DNA of 64,000 bases from Bacillus sp. (in: firmicutes) (GCA_031180405.1 JAPSLU010000001.1:1-64000), one strand, 5' to 3'; positions 27,650-37,193 are shown, counted from the first letter of the stretch. Numbers and translations: made by a program. The notes: a model not told the origin generated them from the letters alone.

Positions 27650-29329
27650 ATGTTATCAAATATAAAACGTAACGATATTATTTCCAAATTATCTGAGGTC
27701 TCTTTTGATTTATTAGTTATAGGTGGAGGTATTACAGGCTCAGGAATCGCACTTGATGCAACGACTCGAGGAATAAAAACGGCCGTAGTCGAAATGCAAG
27801 ACTTTGCTGCAGGTACATCTAGTCGATCTACAAAGTTAGTTCACGGTGGTTTAAGATACCTAAAACAATTAGACTTCAAGGTTGTGGCAGAGGTTGGGAA
27901 GGAAAGGGCTATTGTCTATGAAAATGGTCCACATGTAACCACACCAGAATGGATGTTACTGCCGTTTTACGAAGGTGGAAATTTTGGTAAATTTATGACC
28001 TCTATTGGACTAAGAGTATATGATTTCCTTGCTGGAGTGAAAAAAAGCGAACGTAGAGTTATGTTTAATGTTGAAGAAACACTTAAGAAGGAGCCTTTAA
28101 TAAAAAAGGATGGTTTAAAGGGCGGCGGCTATTATGTTGAATATCGTACCGATGATGCAAGGTTAACGATTGAAGTGTTAAAGGCTGCGATTGATAAAGG
28201 AGCAACGGCTTTAAATTATGCAAAAGTTCAAGAATTTCTTTATGAAAATGGTAGGGTAGTAGGAGTGCTGGTTGAAGACCAGTTAACTGGAGAGCAATTT
28301 AAAGTAAAGGCAAAGAAAGTAATCAATGCAACTGGTCCATGGGTTGATTCGTTAAGAGAGAAAGATGGATCCAAAAAAGGAAAAGGATTAATTTTATCAA
28401 AAGGAGTTCACATCGTTCTTGATCAGTCACGTTTTCCGTTAAAACAAGCAATCTATTTTGATACAAAAGATGATAAAAGAATGATTTTTGCGATTCCACG
28501 TGGTGGGAAAGCGTATGTAGGAACGACAGATACGTTTTATTATGATGATCCTGTGTCGCCAGAAATCACTCAAGAAGATGTTGACTATATTCTCAATGCC
28601 ATTAATTTTATGTTCCCTGATGTAAAAGCAACTAGAAATGATGTTGAATCATCTTGGGCTGGCGTTCGTCCACTGATCCTAGAAGAAGGAAAAGATCCAT
28701 CAGAAATTTCACGAAAAGATGAAATTTGGGAATCCGATTCAGGGTTAATAACAATCGCAGGCGGAAAATTAACAGGTTACAGAAAGATGGCTGAAATGAT
28801 TGTTAACGTTGTTGCTGAGAAGTTTAACTCTGAAGAAGGTAGAAAGTTCAAAGGTTGTCAAACATTAAAGCTTCCTATTTCAGGTGGAAATGTAGGTGGC
28901 TCTAAGAATTACAATCAATTTGTTCAGTTAACCGCAGAAAAAGGAATGAAGGCAGGTTTATCTCAGGAGGAAGCAACTCATCTGGCTTCTTTCTATGGAT
29001 CAAATGCTCCAATTGTATTTGAACTTTTGCATCATAATAAAGAGGCAGCAAAACAATACGGCATTCCTTTGGTTGTTTTTGCAAAACTGCTTTACGCAAT
29101 CGAATATGAATTGGCTGTTACCCCTGTTGATTTTTATTTTAGAAGAACTGGAAGTCTGTTATTTGATATCGACTCCGTTCATAAATGGAAAACTCAAGTG
29201 AGTAGATATATGGAAGATCAGTTCAAATGGTCAAATACTAACAAAAATAGATTTATCTCTGAACTTGAAAGAGAAATCGAAGCAGCAACAGGGAAGAATT
29301 ATAGTCCTTCGACTGTTTCAAATTATTAA
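27650..29329 (+). CDS. glpD: Aerobic glycerol-3-phosphate dehydrogenase
   Basis: A 559-residue FAD enzyme of normal length that oxidises glycerol 3-phosphate to dihydroxyacetone phosphate and passes electrons to quinone at the membrane. The FAD motif VIGGGITGSGIALDATTRG is near 23-41, with STKLVHGGLRYL at about 60-71, VGTTDTFY and the C-terminal GlpO-like domain. AAAGGAGG precedes the start. Confidence 0.96.
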   Translation: MLSNIKRNDIISKLSEVSFDLLVIGGGITGSGIALDATTRGIKTAVVEMQDFAAGTSSRSTKLVHGGLRYLKQLDFKVVAEVGKERAIVYENGPHVTTPEWMLLPFYEGGNFGKFMTSIGLRVYDFLAGVKKSERRVMFNVEETLKKEPLIKKDGLKGGGYYVEYRTDDARLTIEVLKAAIDKGATALNYAKVQEFLYENGRVVGVLVEDQLTGEQFKVKAKKVINATGPWVDSLREKDGSKKGKGLILSKGVHIVLDQSRFPLKQAIYFDTKDDKRMIFAIPRGGKAYVGTTDTFYYDDPVSPEITQEDVDYILNAINFMFPDVKATRNDVESSWAGVRPLILEEGKDPSEISRKDEIWESDSGLITIAGGKLTGYRKMAEMIVNVVAEKFNSEEGRKFKGCQTLKLPISGGNVGGSKNYNQFVQLTAEKGMKAGLSQEEATHLASFYGSNAPIVFELLHHNKEAAKQYGIPLVVFAKLLYAIEYELAVTPVDFYFRRTGSLLFDIDSVHKWKTQVSRYMEDQFKWSNTNKNRFISELEREIEAATGKNYSPSTVSNY

Positions 29330-29420
29330 TTGATTTTTTTAACAAAGACTCATTTATAATAGAATGTTGTTTTTTAACTGGTTTATGAATGGAAAGTAAC
29401 CAAGCACATACATTTTAATT

Positions 29421-29446
29421 TAGCATCAAAGTATACGAAAACAGCC
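29421..29446. repeat. Solitary short repeat (CAAAGTATACGAAAACAGCC)
   Basis: A copy of the short element found beside the 130-bp repeats, here without the larger repeat. It lies just before the glpD/lacI terminator. Confidence 0.55.
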
Positions 29447-29483
29447 AAAAAAATGATCCCTGTTTTACAGGGATCATTTCCTA
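29446..29483. terminator. Bidirectional terminator between glpD and lacI-type gene
   Basis: AAATGATCCCTGT and ACAGGGATCATTT form a perfect stem with a TTT loop; A run on the left and T-rich on the right, fitting use from both convergent genes. Confidence 0.85.
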
Positions 29484-29503
29484 TAGCTTATTGAATTATC
29501 ATG

Positions 29504-30496
29504 TTATTTTCTAATAGTACCTGCTAGGGCACAAGAGGTTCTTTCAGCAATTTTTGGTGTTAACTTTTGACTGAGTGGAACAGAACGAGGATCATCCATG
29601 TAATATAACAACGTTTGCACCATCTGTTGAGCAATCTCTTCAACAGGAACACCGACGCTTGTTAATGGAACTTCTAAATTTTCCATCTGTGGGATATTAT
29701 CGTAACTAATGACTGACATATCCTTTGGAATAATATAATTCGCTTGTCTTAGTGAACGGATAATTCCTGCGCTAATGTCAAAGCTAGTTCCAATCATTGC
29801 AGTAGGCTTAAATGGTGAACTTAAGAGGCGATTAGTCGCCATGTATCCATCGTACCAGTCTAGTCCCCCGGTATTAATTAAGTTATGATTACCAGTTTTT
29901 AGTCCGAATGTTTCCATGGCCTGTTGAAATCCGTGATATTTTTCAACTTGTCTTTCGTCCATAAATGAAAAGTCTCCGAGAAAAGCAATGTTTTCATGTC
30001 CTAGGTTGTATAAGTATTCAACAGCAGCATGCATGGCCTCTTTATAATTTACATCAATGACAGGAATAGACTTATTTTGATTAACACCATAAGTCACAAT
30101 AGGCATTGGAAATGTTTTTGGCATATGAATATTGTCTTTATTAAACACGATCGCACCGTCTACCTGGAAACGCTTAAACATGTCAATCGATTCTTCAATT
30201 GAGTTAATAGAAAGAATCATGGAATAGCCATGTTTACTAATCTCTTCATTAATTTTTGTTACTAAGGTCGAAGGAGCTACTCGTTCTAAAGTTGGCCAGA
30301 TCAACCCAATAACATTCGATTGCTTAGAAACGAGTCTTTGTGCAGCATAATTTGGTTCATACCCCATCTCTTTTGCTAGTTTAATAATTTTATCTTTTGT
30401 TTCCTGTCTTACAAGAGGGCTATCATTTAATGCTTTTGATACAGTTGAATAGCTAACACCAATCTTTTTTGCAATATCTTTTATCGTGATTGTCAT
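29504..30496 (-). CDS. LacI family transcriptional regulator
   Basis: A 330-residue repressor: helix-turn-helix at 1-50 (TIKDIAKKIGVSYSTVSKALNDSPLVRQETK) and a periplasmic-binding-like effector domain (about 60-330). It is divergent from the TRAP transporter genes. Two related palindromes centred on AACGTT lie in the shared upstream region, one just before its own gene and one right after the TRAP promoter -10, so it probably represses both. The ligand is likely the TRAP substrate or a derivative of it (inference). Confidence 0.9.
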   Translation of the reverse strand: MTITIKDIAKKIGVSYSTVSKALNDSPLVRQETKDKIIKLAKEMGYEPNYAAQRLVSKQSNVIGLIWPTLERVAPSTLVTKINEEISKHGYSMILSINSIEESIDMFKRFQVDGAIVFNKDNIHMPKTFPMPIVTYGVNQNKSIPVIDVNYKEAMHAAVEYLYNLGHENIAFLGDFSFMDERQVEKYHGFQQAMETFGLKTGNHNLINTGGLDWYDGYMATNRLLSSPFKPTAMIGTSFDISAGIIRSLRQANYIIPKDMSVISYDNIPQMENLEVPLTSVGVPVEEIAQQMVQTLLYYMDDPRSVPLSQKLTPKIAERTSCALAGTIRK

Positions 30497-30547
30497 ATGA
30501 ATTCACCAACTATCTATATATTAAAAATGAATTAATGTATCATTTAA

Positions 30548-30561
30548 TAATAACGTTGTTA
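30548..30561. promoter_or_regulatory. LacI-type operator near its own gene
   Basis: TAATAACGTTGTTA, symmetric except one base pair, about 52 bases upstream of the repressor start. It is related to the perfect palindrome at 30702 and suggests autoregulation. Confidence 0.6.
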
Positions 30562-30615
30562 AAGATTAACCAATAAATTATTTGTATTTATATTTTTACA
30601 GGAAAATGGCAAAAA

Positions 30616-30629
30616 GTCAAACGCTTTCA
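30616..30629. promoter_or_regulatory. cre-like box, weak
   Basis: On the minus strand TGAAAGCGTTTGAC, 11 of 14 positions of the CcpA consensus, between the divergent genes. Confidence 0.35.
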
Positions 30630-30690
30630 ATATTTGAAAATATAAAAATTTTAAGAAAAAACACTTGAATTGTTAGGATCAATAAGTTAG

Positions 30691-30719
30691 TATAAAAGTG
30701 TAATAACAACGTTGTTATT
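30691..30719 (+). promoter_or_regulatory. TRAP operon -10 and perfect LacI-type operator
   Basis: TATAAA at 30691-30696 is a likely -10 box, although the best upstream -35 candidates have unusual spacing. Immediately after it, 30702-30719 reads AATAACAACGTTGTTATT, a perfect 18-bp palindrome with the CG centre typical of LacI-family operators. A half-site, GATAACGTTG, follows at 30722. Confidence 0.75.
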
Positions 30720-30760
30720 TTGATAACGTTGAATGTAAACCCTTTATTTTTTGCGAATCG

Positions 30761-30774
30761 TGTAAGCGTTCGCT
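30761..30774 (+). promoter_or_regulatory. cre-like box downstream of the TRAP promoter
   Basis: TGTAAGCGTTCGCT matches 12 of 14 positions of the CcpA consensus and lies after the promoter, where CcpA can act as a block to elongation. Confidence 0.5.
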
Positions 30775-30919
30775 AGGTTAAGAAGTATGATTTTTCATTT
30801 AATAGGAAAAGTGTAATTTACTATTCTAGAAAACATATTTTTTAAAAAAGAATAATGAAAGGGATTACAGACTTATTGCATGTACCTATTATATAACTCT
30901 TAAACTAGGGGGAACAACA

Positions 30920-31951
30920 ATGAAGATGAAAAAGTTATTATCAATAGCAGCAACTAGTATTTTATCTCTGTCACTATTAACTGCGTGTGGATCAGGCAGC
31001 ACTGGTGGAAGCGGTTCAGAAGGCGGGAGTGAAAAGTCAGTTTCTCTGCGTTTAGCACATAACCAACCAGAGGATCATCCTGTTCATACGTCTTTAATGG
31101 AGTTTACAAAACTAACTGAGGAAAATTCAGGTGGAAATGTAAAGGTAGACCTTTTTCCAAATGGACAATTAGGGCAAGAGCGTGATGTGATTGAACTTGT
31201 GAAGTCAGGTACTCTAGATATGGCTAAAGTAAGTGCAAGTGCATTGGAAGCGTTTAATTCAAACTATGCGATCTTCTCACTTCCATATGTATTTCAAAGT
31301 AAAGACCACTACTATGAAGTAATGGATAATAGTGAGGCTGTTCAAGAAATTTTCCAAGGTACGAAGGATGAAGGATATATTGCTATCGGTTGGTATGATG
31401 CAGGTCAGCGCAGTATTTACACAGCTGATAAAAAAGTGGAATCTCCAGCTGATATGAGTGGTATGAAAATTCGTGTTCAAGAAAGTCCAACATCTATCGC
31501 AATGATTGAAGCAATGGGTGGAGCACCAACTCCAATGTCGTTTGGAGAAGTTTATACATCTCTACAACAAGGTGTCATTGACGGAGCAGAGAACAATGAA
31601 ACCGCATTAACAAATAATAAACACGGTGAAGTTGCAAAAACGTACACGTATACAGAACACCAGTATGTTCCTGATGTGTTAATTGTAAGCACTAACATGT
31701 GGGATAAGCTGTCAGAGGACCAGAAAAAAGCTGTTCAAGATGCTGCGAAAGCATCTACTGAGAGTCATAAAGATGTATGGGCAAAAGCAGTTGAAAAATC
31801 TATTAAAGAATCAGAGGGAATGGGAGTAACTTTCCATACAATTGATAAACAGGCCTTTATTGATGCAGCAACACCATTACATGAAAAATATAAATCAGAA
31901 AATGAAAACAACAAAAAATTCTTTGATGACATCCAAAGTCATCTTAAATAA
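30920..31951 (+). CDS. dctP: TRAP transporter substrate-binding protein DctP (lipoprotein)
   Basis: A 343-residue binding protein of the DctP family with a lipoprotein signal (LLTACGSG, Cys23), then SLRLAHNQPEDHPVH and the segment KIRVQESPTSIAMIEAMGGAPTPM, whose arginine commonly grips the carboxylate of the ligand. TRAP systems take up organic acids, including uronates, using ion gradients. The context (LacI repressor, downstream glycosidase, uronate genes further on) makes a sugar acid a reasonable guess. Confidence 0.92.
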   Translation: MKMKKLLSIAATSILSLSLLTACGSGSTGGSGSEGGSEKSVSLRLAHNQPEDHPVHTSLMEFTKLTEENSGGNVKVDLFPNGQLGQERDVIELVKSGTLDMAKVSASALEAFNSNYAIFSLPYVFQSKDHYYEVMDNSEAVQEIFQGTKDEGYIAIGWYDAGQRSIYTADKKVESPADMSGMKIRVQESPTSIAMIEAMGGAPTPMSFGEVYTSLQQGVIDGAENNETALTNNKHGEVAKTYTYTEHQYVPDVLIVSTNMWDKLSEDQKKAVQDAAKASTESHKDVWAKAVEKSIKESEGMGVTFHTIDKQAFIDAATPLHEKYKSENENNKKFFDDIQSHLK

Positions 31952-31964
31952 TTCGTAAGACCAC

Positions 31965-32003
31965 TAGGCCTCTTTTTCTGATACATGCAGAAAGAGAGGC
32001 CTA
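31965..32003 (+). other. Intercistronic stem-loop between dctP and dctQ
   Basis: TAGGCCTCTTTTTCTG pairs with CAGAAAGAGAGGCCTA (one wobble) over seven bases. No T run follows, so it is more likely an mRNA-stabilising or partial-termination element that keeps binding protein in excess over the membrane subunits. Confidence 0.7.
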
Positions 32004-32029
32004 AAATTTAAAAAGAAGGTGACGATCCT

Positions 32030-32509
32030 ATGAGAAAAATAGTAGATAGGGTTACAGCGTTTTTAACATGCTCGTTAATGATCATTATGGTCTTAGTAGC
32101 TTGTTGGCAAGTGTTTACTCGGTTTGTTCTAAATTCCCCTAGTACTGTATCAGAGGAATTTTTAAGATACGCCCTTATTTGGTTAACAATGATTGGTTCT
32201 GCTTATGCTTATGGAAAAAAGAAACATTTAGCTGTGGTATTTGTAGCAAGAAAAATACCTGGAAAAAATCAGATATTCGTAAAATTACTCGTTGAAGCGG
32301 TGGTCTTGATATTTATTTTTGTGATTCTCCTATTTGGAGGAACAAAAGCATATCAAAATGCAATTGGCCAGGCGTCATCTGCTTTAGGAATGCCAATGGA
32401 GTATTTATATTTAAGTCTTATGGTAGCTGGAGTTTTGTTCATGTTCTATTCACTACTCCATATAAAAGAGTATTTTACAAAGGATGCACAAACTACACCA
32501 ACGGAATAA
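32030..32509 (+). CDS. dctQ: TRAP transporter small permease DctQ
   Basis: A 159-residue membrane protein with four helices (about 12-34, 48-62, 85-105, 125-147) and the DctQ features WQVFTRFVLNSPSTVSEEF and RYALIWLTMIGSAYAYGKKKH. It forms the transport unit with DctM. Confidence 0.9.
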   Translation: MRKIVDRVTAFLTCSLMIIMVLVACWQVFTRFVLNSPSTVSEEFLRYALIWLTMIGSAYAYGKKKHLAVVFVARKIPGKNQIFVKLLVEAVVLIFIFVILLFGGTKAYQNAIGQASSALGMPMEYLYLSLMVAGVLFMFYSLLHIKEYFTKDAQTTPTE

Positions 32510-32538
32510 TTGTTAGTTTATAAAGGAGAGTGAACAAC

Positions 32539-33834
32539 GTGGCATTACAAGCGGGTCTGGTTTTACTATTTGTTTTTTTACTCATGCTTACAATAAGTGT
32601 GCCTATCTCAGTAAGTATCGTAATAGCTTCTATTGCTGCTATTCTTACCGTTATGCCTTTGGATATGGCCATCTTTACGTCAGCTCAAAAAATTGTAACA
32701 GGGCTTGATAGCTTTACATTACTAGCCGTACCTTTCTTTATTCTATCAGGTATCCTAATGAATAATGGAGGAATTGCAGAAAGACTCATTAATTTTGCAA
32801 AGGTCCTTGTAGGGAAAATGCCAGGTTCCTTGGCTCATGCAAACGTACTAGGGAATATGTTATTCGGGTCTCTTTCTGGATCCTCTGTTGCTGCAGCAGC
32901 AGCAATCGGTGGTGTAATGACTCCATTACAGAAGAAGGAAGGCTATGATCCGAAATTTTCAGCGGCTGTAAATATTGCTTCAGCACCAACAGGGTTAATT
33001 ATCCCACCTAGTGGAGCCCTAATTATCTATTCTTTAGTAAGTGGTGGAACATCTGTAGCTGCTCTTTTTATCGCAGGCTATTTACCAGGTATTTTATGGG
33101 GATTGGCTTGTATGGTTGTTGGTTTTATTATTGCAAAACGCAGAAAATACCCAGTTTCAGAAAGGGTACCTTTTAAAGTTGCTGTTAAAACGTTTTTAGA
33201 TGCGATACCTAGTTTAATGTTGATCGTTATTGTAATTGGTGGGATCTTAGGTGGGATTTTTACTGCCACTGAAGCTGCAGCAGTTGCGGTAGCCTATACA
33301 TTTGCTTTAGCTATGATTTATAAAGCGGTTAAGCTTTCAGATATTCCTAGAATCATCATGGAGACAGTAGAGATTACAGCTGTCATCATGCTGCTTGTAG
33401 CTGCTTCTTCGATTATGTCATGGGTTATGGCGTTTACAGGTATTCCTACAGCTATTAGTGAATTCATTATGGGAATTTCCGACAACCCAATTATTATTCT
33501 TTTAATCTTGAATCTATTCTTATTGTTTATAGGAACATTCATGGATATTACACCGGCTATACTTATCTTCACACCAATTTTCTTGCCGATTGTAACTAGC
33601 TTTGGAATGGATCCGGTGCACTTTGGAATCATGTTAGTACTGAATTTAAGTATTGGAAATATTACACCTCCCGTTGGAAGTGCGCTGTTTGTTGGAGCCA
33701 GTATTGCCAAATTAGATTTAGAAGATGTAATAAAACCGCTAATACCGTTTTATATCGTCATTATTATTGTGCTACTCCTTGTTACGTATATACCGGAAAT
33801 TAGTCTGGTTCTACCAAGAATGCTCGGTTATTAA
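32539..33834 (+). CDS. dctM: TRAP transporter large permease DctM
   Basis: A 431-residue membrane protein with about twelve helices, including GSLSGSSVAAAAAIGGVMTPLQKKEGYDPKFSAA and IPPSGALIIYS, the conserved DctM core. The start is put at GTG 32539, ten bases after AAAGGAG; GTG 32530 lies only one base from that site. Confidence 0.92.
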   Translation: MALQAGLVLLFVFLLMLTISVPISVSIVIASIAAILTVMPLDMAIFTSAQKIVTGLDSFTLLAVPFFILSGILMNNGGIAERLINFAKVLVGKMPGSLAHANVLGNMLFGSLSGSSVAAAAAIGGVMTPLQKKEGYDPKFSAAVNIASAPTGLIIPPSGALIIYSLVSGGTSVAALFIAGYLPGILWGLACMVVGFIIAKRRKYPVSERVPFKVAVKTFLDAIPSLMLIVIVIGGILGGIFTATEAAAVAVAYTFALAMIYKAVKLSDIPRIIMETVEITAVIMLLVAASSIMSWVMAFTGIPTAISEFIMGISDNPIIILLILNLFLLFIGTFMDITPAILIFTPIFLPIVTSFGMDPVHFGIMLVLNLSIGNITPPVGSALFVGASIAKLDLEDVIKPLIPFYIVIIIVLLLVTYIPEISLVLPRMLGY

Positions 33835-33911
33835 GAGTAGAAGCGCAGGTCACTTTTAAATTAGGTTACGAAACTCTCATAAACAGATAACTACAGAAAA
33901 AGGTGAATGGA

Positions 33912-36311
33912 ATGTCATTAAGAGAAAATTATCAATTTAAGTTTTTAGATAAAAAAAGTAATACTTTATTGTTCCAATTAAAAAATTCAGATGTAATAGC
34001 AAAAGTAATTGTACTAGAAAAAGATATAGTTCGAGTCATGATGACAAAAGGTGAGCAACTTAAGGTCAAGAAAACCTGGCTTGTTGCTCCAGGTATGGAT
34101 GATGTTCCTATGGAAGGTAGAGATCGATTAGATTTATCTCCATTCTCACTACCAAAATATAATTATATAAATGAAGGGGAAACCTTCACGGTTGAAACGG
34201 ATTTATTAAAGTTAAACATCAATTTAGATGGATTTAAAATCACCTGGTTCTCTAAAGACAACGAAGGAAATGTACAACAAATTGCAGCAGACCGTAATAC
34301 ACAGGCTTATAATTTAGATGGTTCATTAGGAGATGGGATTTTTCATTATCAGCAAAGAACACTAGACGAACAGTATTATGGTCTAGGGGAGAAAAGTGGA
34401 GAAACAGACCGTCACGGCAAACGTTACCGTATGTTAAGTATTGATCCGATGGGCTATGATGCTCAACACACTGATCCGCTTTATAAGCATATTCCTTTCT
34501 ATATTACTAGAAATAAACAAACAAATATTTCATTCGGTATTTTCTATGATAATATGGCCCAAAGTATCTTTGATATGGGAAATGAAATGGATAACTACCA
34601 TGGGTGGTACAGATATTATCAATCAATGGCCGGAGATTTAGATTACTACTTGATGTTAGGACCTGAAGTGAAGGATGTAGTAAAAAAATACTCTTGGCTA
34701 ACGGGTAAAACAATCTTTTCTCCTAAATGGAGTTTTGGATACTCAGGCTCAACAATGACCTATACAGATGCACCTGATGCACAGAAACAATTGAAAAAAT
34801 TCATTGATAATTGTGAAGAAAATGACATCATTTGTGATTCATTTCAATTATCTTCTGGGTATACATCGATTGGAGATAAACGTTACGTATTTAACTGGAA
34901 TACTGATAAGTTTCCAGATGCCAAAGGGTTTATCAATGAGTACCATGAAAAAGGCGTAAAACTTTGTGCGAATATTAAACCGGCATTACTTAAAGATCAT
35001 CCTCTTTTTAATGAATTAAAAGAAGAGAAAATGTTTATTTTGAATGATGATGGAGAAGTTGAAATGTCTCAGTTTTGGGATGAAGTAGGTGCATACATTG
35101 ATTTTACTAATGAAGAGTCAATTAAATGGTGGAAACAAAAGGTTACTGAGCAATTATTAGAATATGGGATCGATTCCACTTGGAATGATAATAATGAATT
35201 TGAAGTTTGGTCAAAAAATGCTATTTGTAATGGATTTGGTGAACAAACGAATTTTGAAAACGTGCGTGCTCTACAACCATTGCTTATGATGAAGGCTTCT
35301 TATGAAGCACAAAAGGAATTTGCTCCCGAAATCAGACCTTATTTAATTTCTAGATCAGGTAGTCCAGGAATGCAGCGCTACGTTCAAACGTGGTCAGGAG
35401 ATAACTATACAAGCTGGAAATCATTAAAATATAATATTAAAATGGGAATCGGATTAAGCTTATCTGGTATATATAACATTGGTCACGATATCGGCGGTTT
35501 TTCAGGACCAGCACCGGAACCAGAATTACTAGTGAGATGGGTACAAAATGGGATTTTTCACCCTCGTTTTACAATCCATTCATGGAATGATGACAAATCT
35601 GTTAATGTTCCTTGGATGTATGAAGAAACAACGGGCCCAATTCGTGATTTGATCAAGTTCCGTCATCGTATGATTCCTTATTTATACACTGCATTATATA
35701 ATGCACATGAAACGTACGAACCAATCCTTCGTCCAACTTTTTATGAATTTGAAGCGGATGAAAAAACTTTCGAAGAAAATGATGATTTCATGTTAGGGGA
35801 ATCGATGCTTGTTGCTTCAGTTGTTGAAAAAGGACAAAGAGAAAGGTCTGTATATCTACCAAAATATGAAGGTGGCTGGTATGATTACCATACTTCAAAA
35901 TGGTATGAAGGTGGTCAAACCGTTACGGTCCCAGCGCCATTAGAATATAATCCTTTATTAATTAAAGGGGGAAGCATTATTCCTATAAATGATGCAGAAT
36001 CTTCATTCAAAAATAAAGAAAAGGATGAAAGAGGCTTCTTGTTATTCCCTCACAAGCAGTCAGGAAGTACTTCCTATGATCTTTATGAGGATGATGGTAT
36101 TTCAGCGAATTACCAAGAAAATCATACAATTGTTTCGGTTCAAATGAATGCAGATTCTGAAAAAATAGATGTAAGCTACAAAATAGAAGGTAAATACAAG
36201 CTTCCATACGAATCATTAAGCTTCTATTTACCTGCAAATGAAGAGCGTAAATTGTATGTAAATGGAGAAGAAGTGAAAAAGGAAGCTAATGGTTATACTG
36301 TAGCTTTGTAA
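33912..36311 (+). CDS. GH31 family alpha-glycosidase
   Basis: A 799-residue enzyme with an N-terminal beta-sandwich (about 1-230), a catalytic barrel with nucleophile Asp426 (WNDNNE) and acid/base Asp497 (WSGDNYTSW), HDIGGFSG, and C-terminal sheet domains. WNDNNE instead of the commoner WNDMNE indicates a distinct subgroup; alpha-glucosidase, alpha-xylosidase and transglucosylase activities all occur in GH31 and I cannot choose. There is no signal peptide, so it acts inside the cell. The start at 33912 fits AAAGGTG; GTG 33903 overlaps that site. Sixty-odd bases after dctM without a terminator, it is probably in the TRAP operon. Confidence 0.88.
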   Translation: MSLRENYQFKFLDKKSNTLLFQLKNSDVIAKVIVLEKDIVRVMMTKGEQLKVKKTWLVAPGMDDVPMEGRDRLDLSPFSLPKYNYINEGETFTVETDLLKLNINLDGFKITWFSKDNEGNVQQIAADRNTQAYNLDGSLGDGIFHYQQRTLDEQYYGLGEKSGETDRHGKRYRMLSIDPMGYDAQHTDPLYKHIPFYITRNKQTNISFGIFYDNMAQSIFDMGNEMDNYHGWYRYYQSMAGDLDYYLMLGPEVKDVVKKYSWLTGKTIFSPKWSFGYSGSTMTYTDAPDAQKQLKKFIDNCEENDIICDSFQLSSGYTSIGDKRYVFNWNTDKFPDAKGFINEYHEKGVKLCANIKPALLKDHPLFNELKEEKMFILNDDGEVEMSQFWDEVGAYIDFTNEESIKWWKQKVTEQLLEYGIDSTWNDNNEFEVWSKNAICNGFGEQTNFENVRALQPLLMMKASYEAQKEFAPEIRPYLISRSGSPGMQRYVQTWSGDNYTSWKSLKYNIKMGIGLSLSGIYNIGHDIGGFSGPAPEPELLVRWVQNGIFHPRFTIHSWNDDKSVNVPWMYEETTGPIRDLIKFRHRMIPYLYTALYNAHETYEPILRPTFYEFEADEKTFEENDDFMLGESMLVASVVEKGQRERSVYLPKYEGGWYDYHTSKWYEGGQTVTVPAPLEYNPLLIKGGSIIPINDAESSFKNKEKDERGFLLFPHKQSGSTSYDLYEDDGISANYQENHTIVSVQMNADSEKIDVSYKIEGKYKLPYESLSFYLPANEERKLYVNGEEVKKEANGYTVAL

Positions 36312-36368
36312 AGCTAGTCTTAAGTACTGTGCTTTACGAAATAGTAGAAAAAGATGAACTATAAACAA

Positions 36369-36410
36369 TAAACGTCTTAAATCCTTTTTAGGGTTTAAGA
36401 CGTTTTTATT
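36369..36410 (+). terminator. Terminator after the GH31 gene
   Basis: AACGTCTTAAATCC pairs with GGGTTTAAGACGTT around TTTTTA, then T-rich. Confidence 0.88.
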
Positions 36411-36537
36411 TATGGCTCTTTTCTGAAAGATTGTTGCTAATTGACCTAATTATTCTATTAGAATACATTGTTTTGTAGATATAAGGTACATTTCTAAGAA
36501 GAAAAGATGCCACTATACTTGATATAGGGCTGTTTAC

Positions 36538-36576
36538 TTCAAGTTACTAATAGCAACAAAGTATACGAAAACAGCC
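36538..36576. repeat. Solitary short repeat with its inverted arm
   Basis: GGCTGTTT at 36538-36545 faces AAACAGCC at 36569-36576; between them is CAACAAAGTATACG as in the copies beside the 130-bp repeats. Here the short element appears as a small hairpin of its own. The rest of the 36312-36726 gap shows nothing else I recognise. Confidence 0.6.
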
Positions 36577-36726
36577 TTATTTATCACAGATAAAGTCTTA
36601 TATAAATAGCCGTAAGAAACACTATGTGCAAAGGGAACAGCTTATTAGACTATTGCGGTAGTAATTGATACAAATAGAAACCACAGGATTCATATACACA
36701 TTTTTTGAAATATAGGTAGTTTTCTG

Positions 36727-37146
36727 TTAATTAGTAGTGAATGTCTCTATTTTTTCATTTTTATGAATAGCTTCCGTCCCTGCATCCAATGCAGTCTTGT
36801 AATATGAACATTTATGCTCGATAAGCTCCATTGTTTTTTTAAGTTCTTCCATCTGTGCTTCTACAGTAGCTTTACGTTCTATAAACATGTCATATCTTTG
36901 TTGCAACGTGGAGTCCCCATCAGAACACCAATCTATGAAATTTTTAATTTCCTTAATAGGCATTCCGGTAGATTTCAGACATTCAATTACTTTTAATGCA
37001 CCGATATCGGCTTCTTTAAATACTCGTGTACCATTGGGTGACCGTTCTACAAAAGGCATTAATCCTTCCTTGTCGTAATATCGCAAGGTATATACTGTAA
37101 GATTCAATTCTGTTGCCACTTCACTAATAGAATATTTCTTCATCAT
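36727..37146 (-). CDS. adhR: MerR family regulator, AdhR-like
   Basis: A 139-residue MerR-type activator: winged helix-turn-helix (YSISEVATELNLTVYTLRYYDKEGLMPF, about 4-31), SPNGTRVF, and a dimerising coiled coil (about 80-120). It is divergent from a zinc alcohol dehydrogenase gene. In B. subtilis AdhR activates adhA under formaldehyde and other carbonyl stress, and the operator found here fits that system. There is no conserved cysteine set like that of metal-sensing MerR proteins; one cysteine in the middle (IECLKS) may be the sensor, by analogy. The tandem ATG ATG leaves the start uncertain by one codon. Confidence 0.85.
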   Translation of the reverse strand: MMKKYSISEVATELNLTVYTLRYYDKEGLMPFVERSPNGTRVFKEADIGALKVIECLKSTGMPIKEIKNFIDWCSDGDSTLQQRYDMFIERKATVEAQMEELKKTMELIEHKCSYYKTALDAGTEAIHKNEKIETFTTN

Positions 37147-37175
37147 ATCTCTCCCTATTTTTTAAAAGATTTAAA

Positions 37176-37193
37176 CCTCGAGTTAACTCTATG
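37176..37193 (-). promoter_or_regulatory. Putative AdhR operator at adhR
   Basis: CCTCGAG-TTAA-CTCTATG, an inverted repeat sharing the centre GAGTTAACT with the site at adhA. It lies about 30 bases before adhR and suggests autoregulation. Confidence 0.6.
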
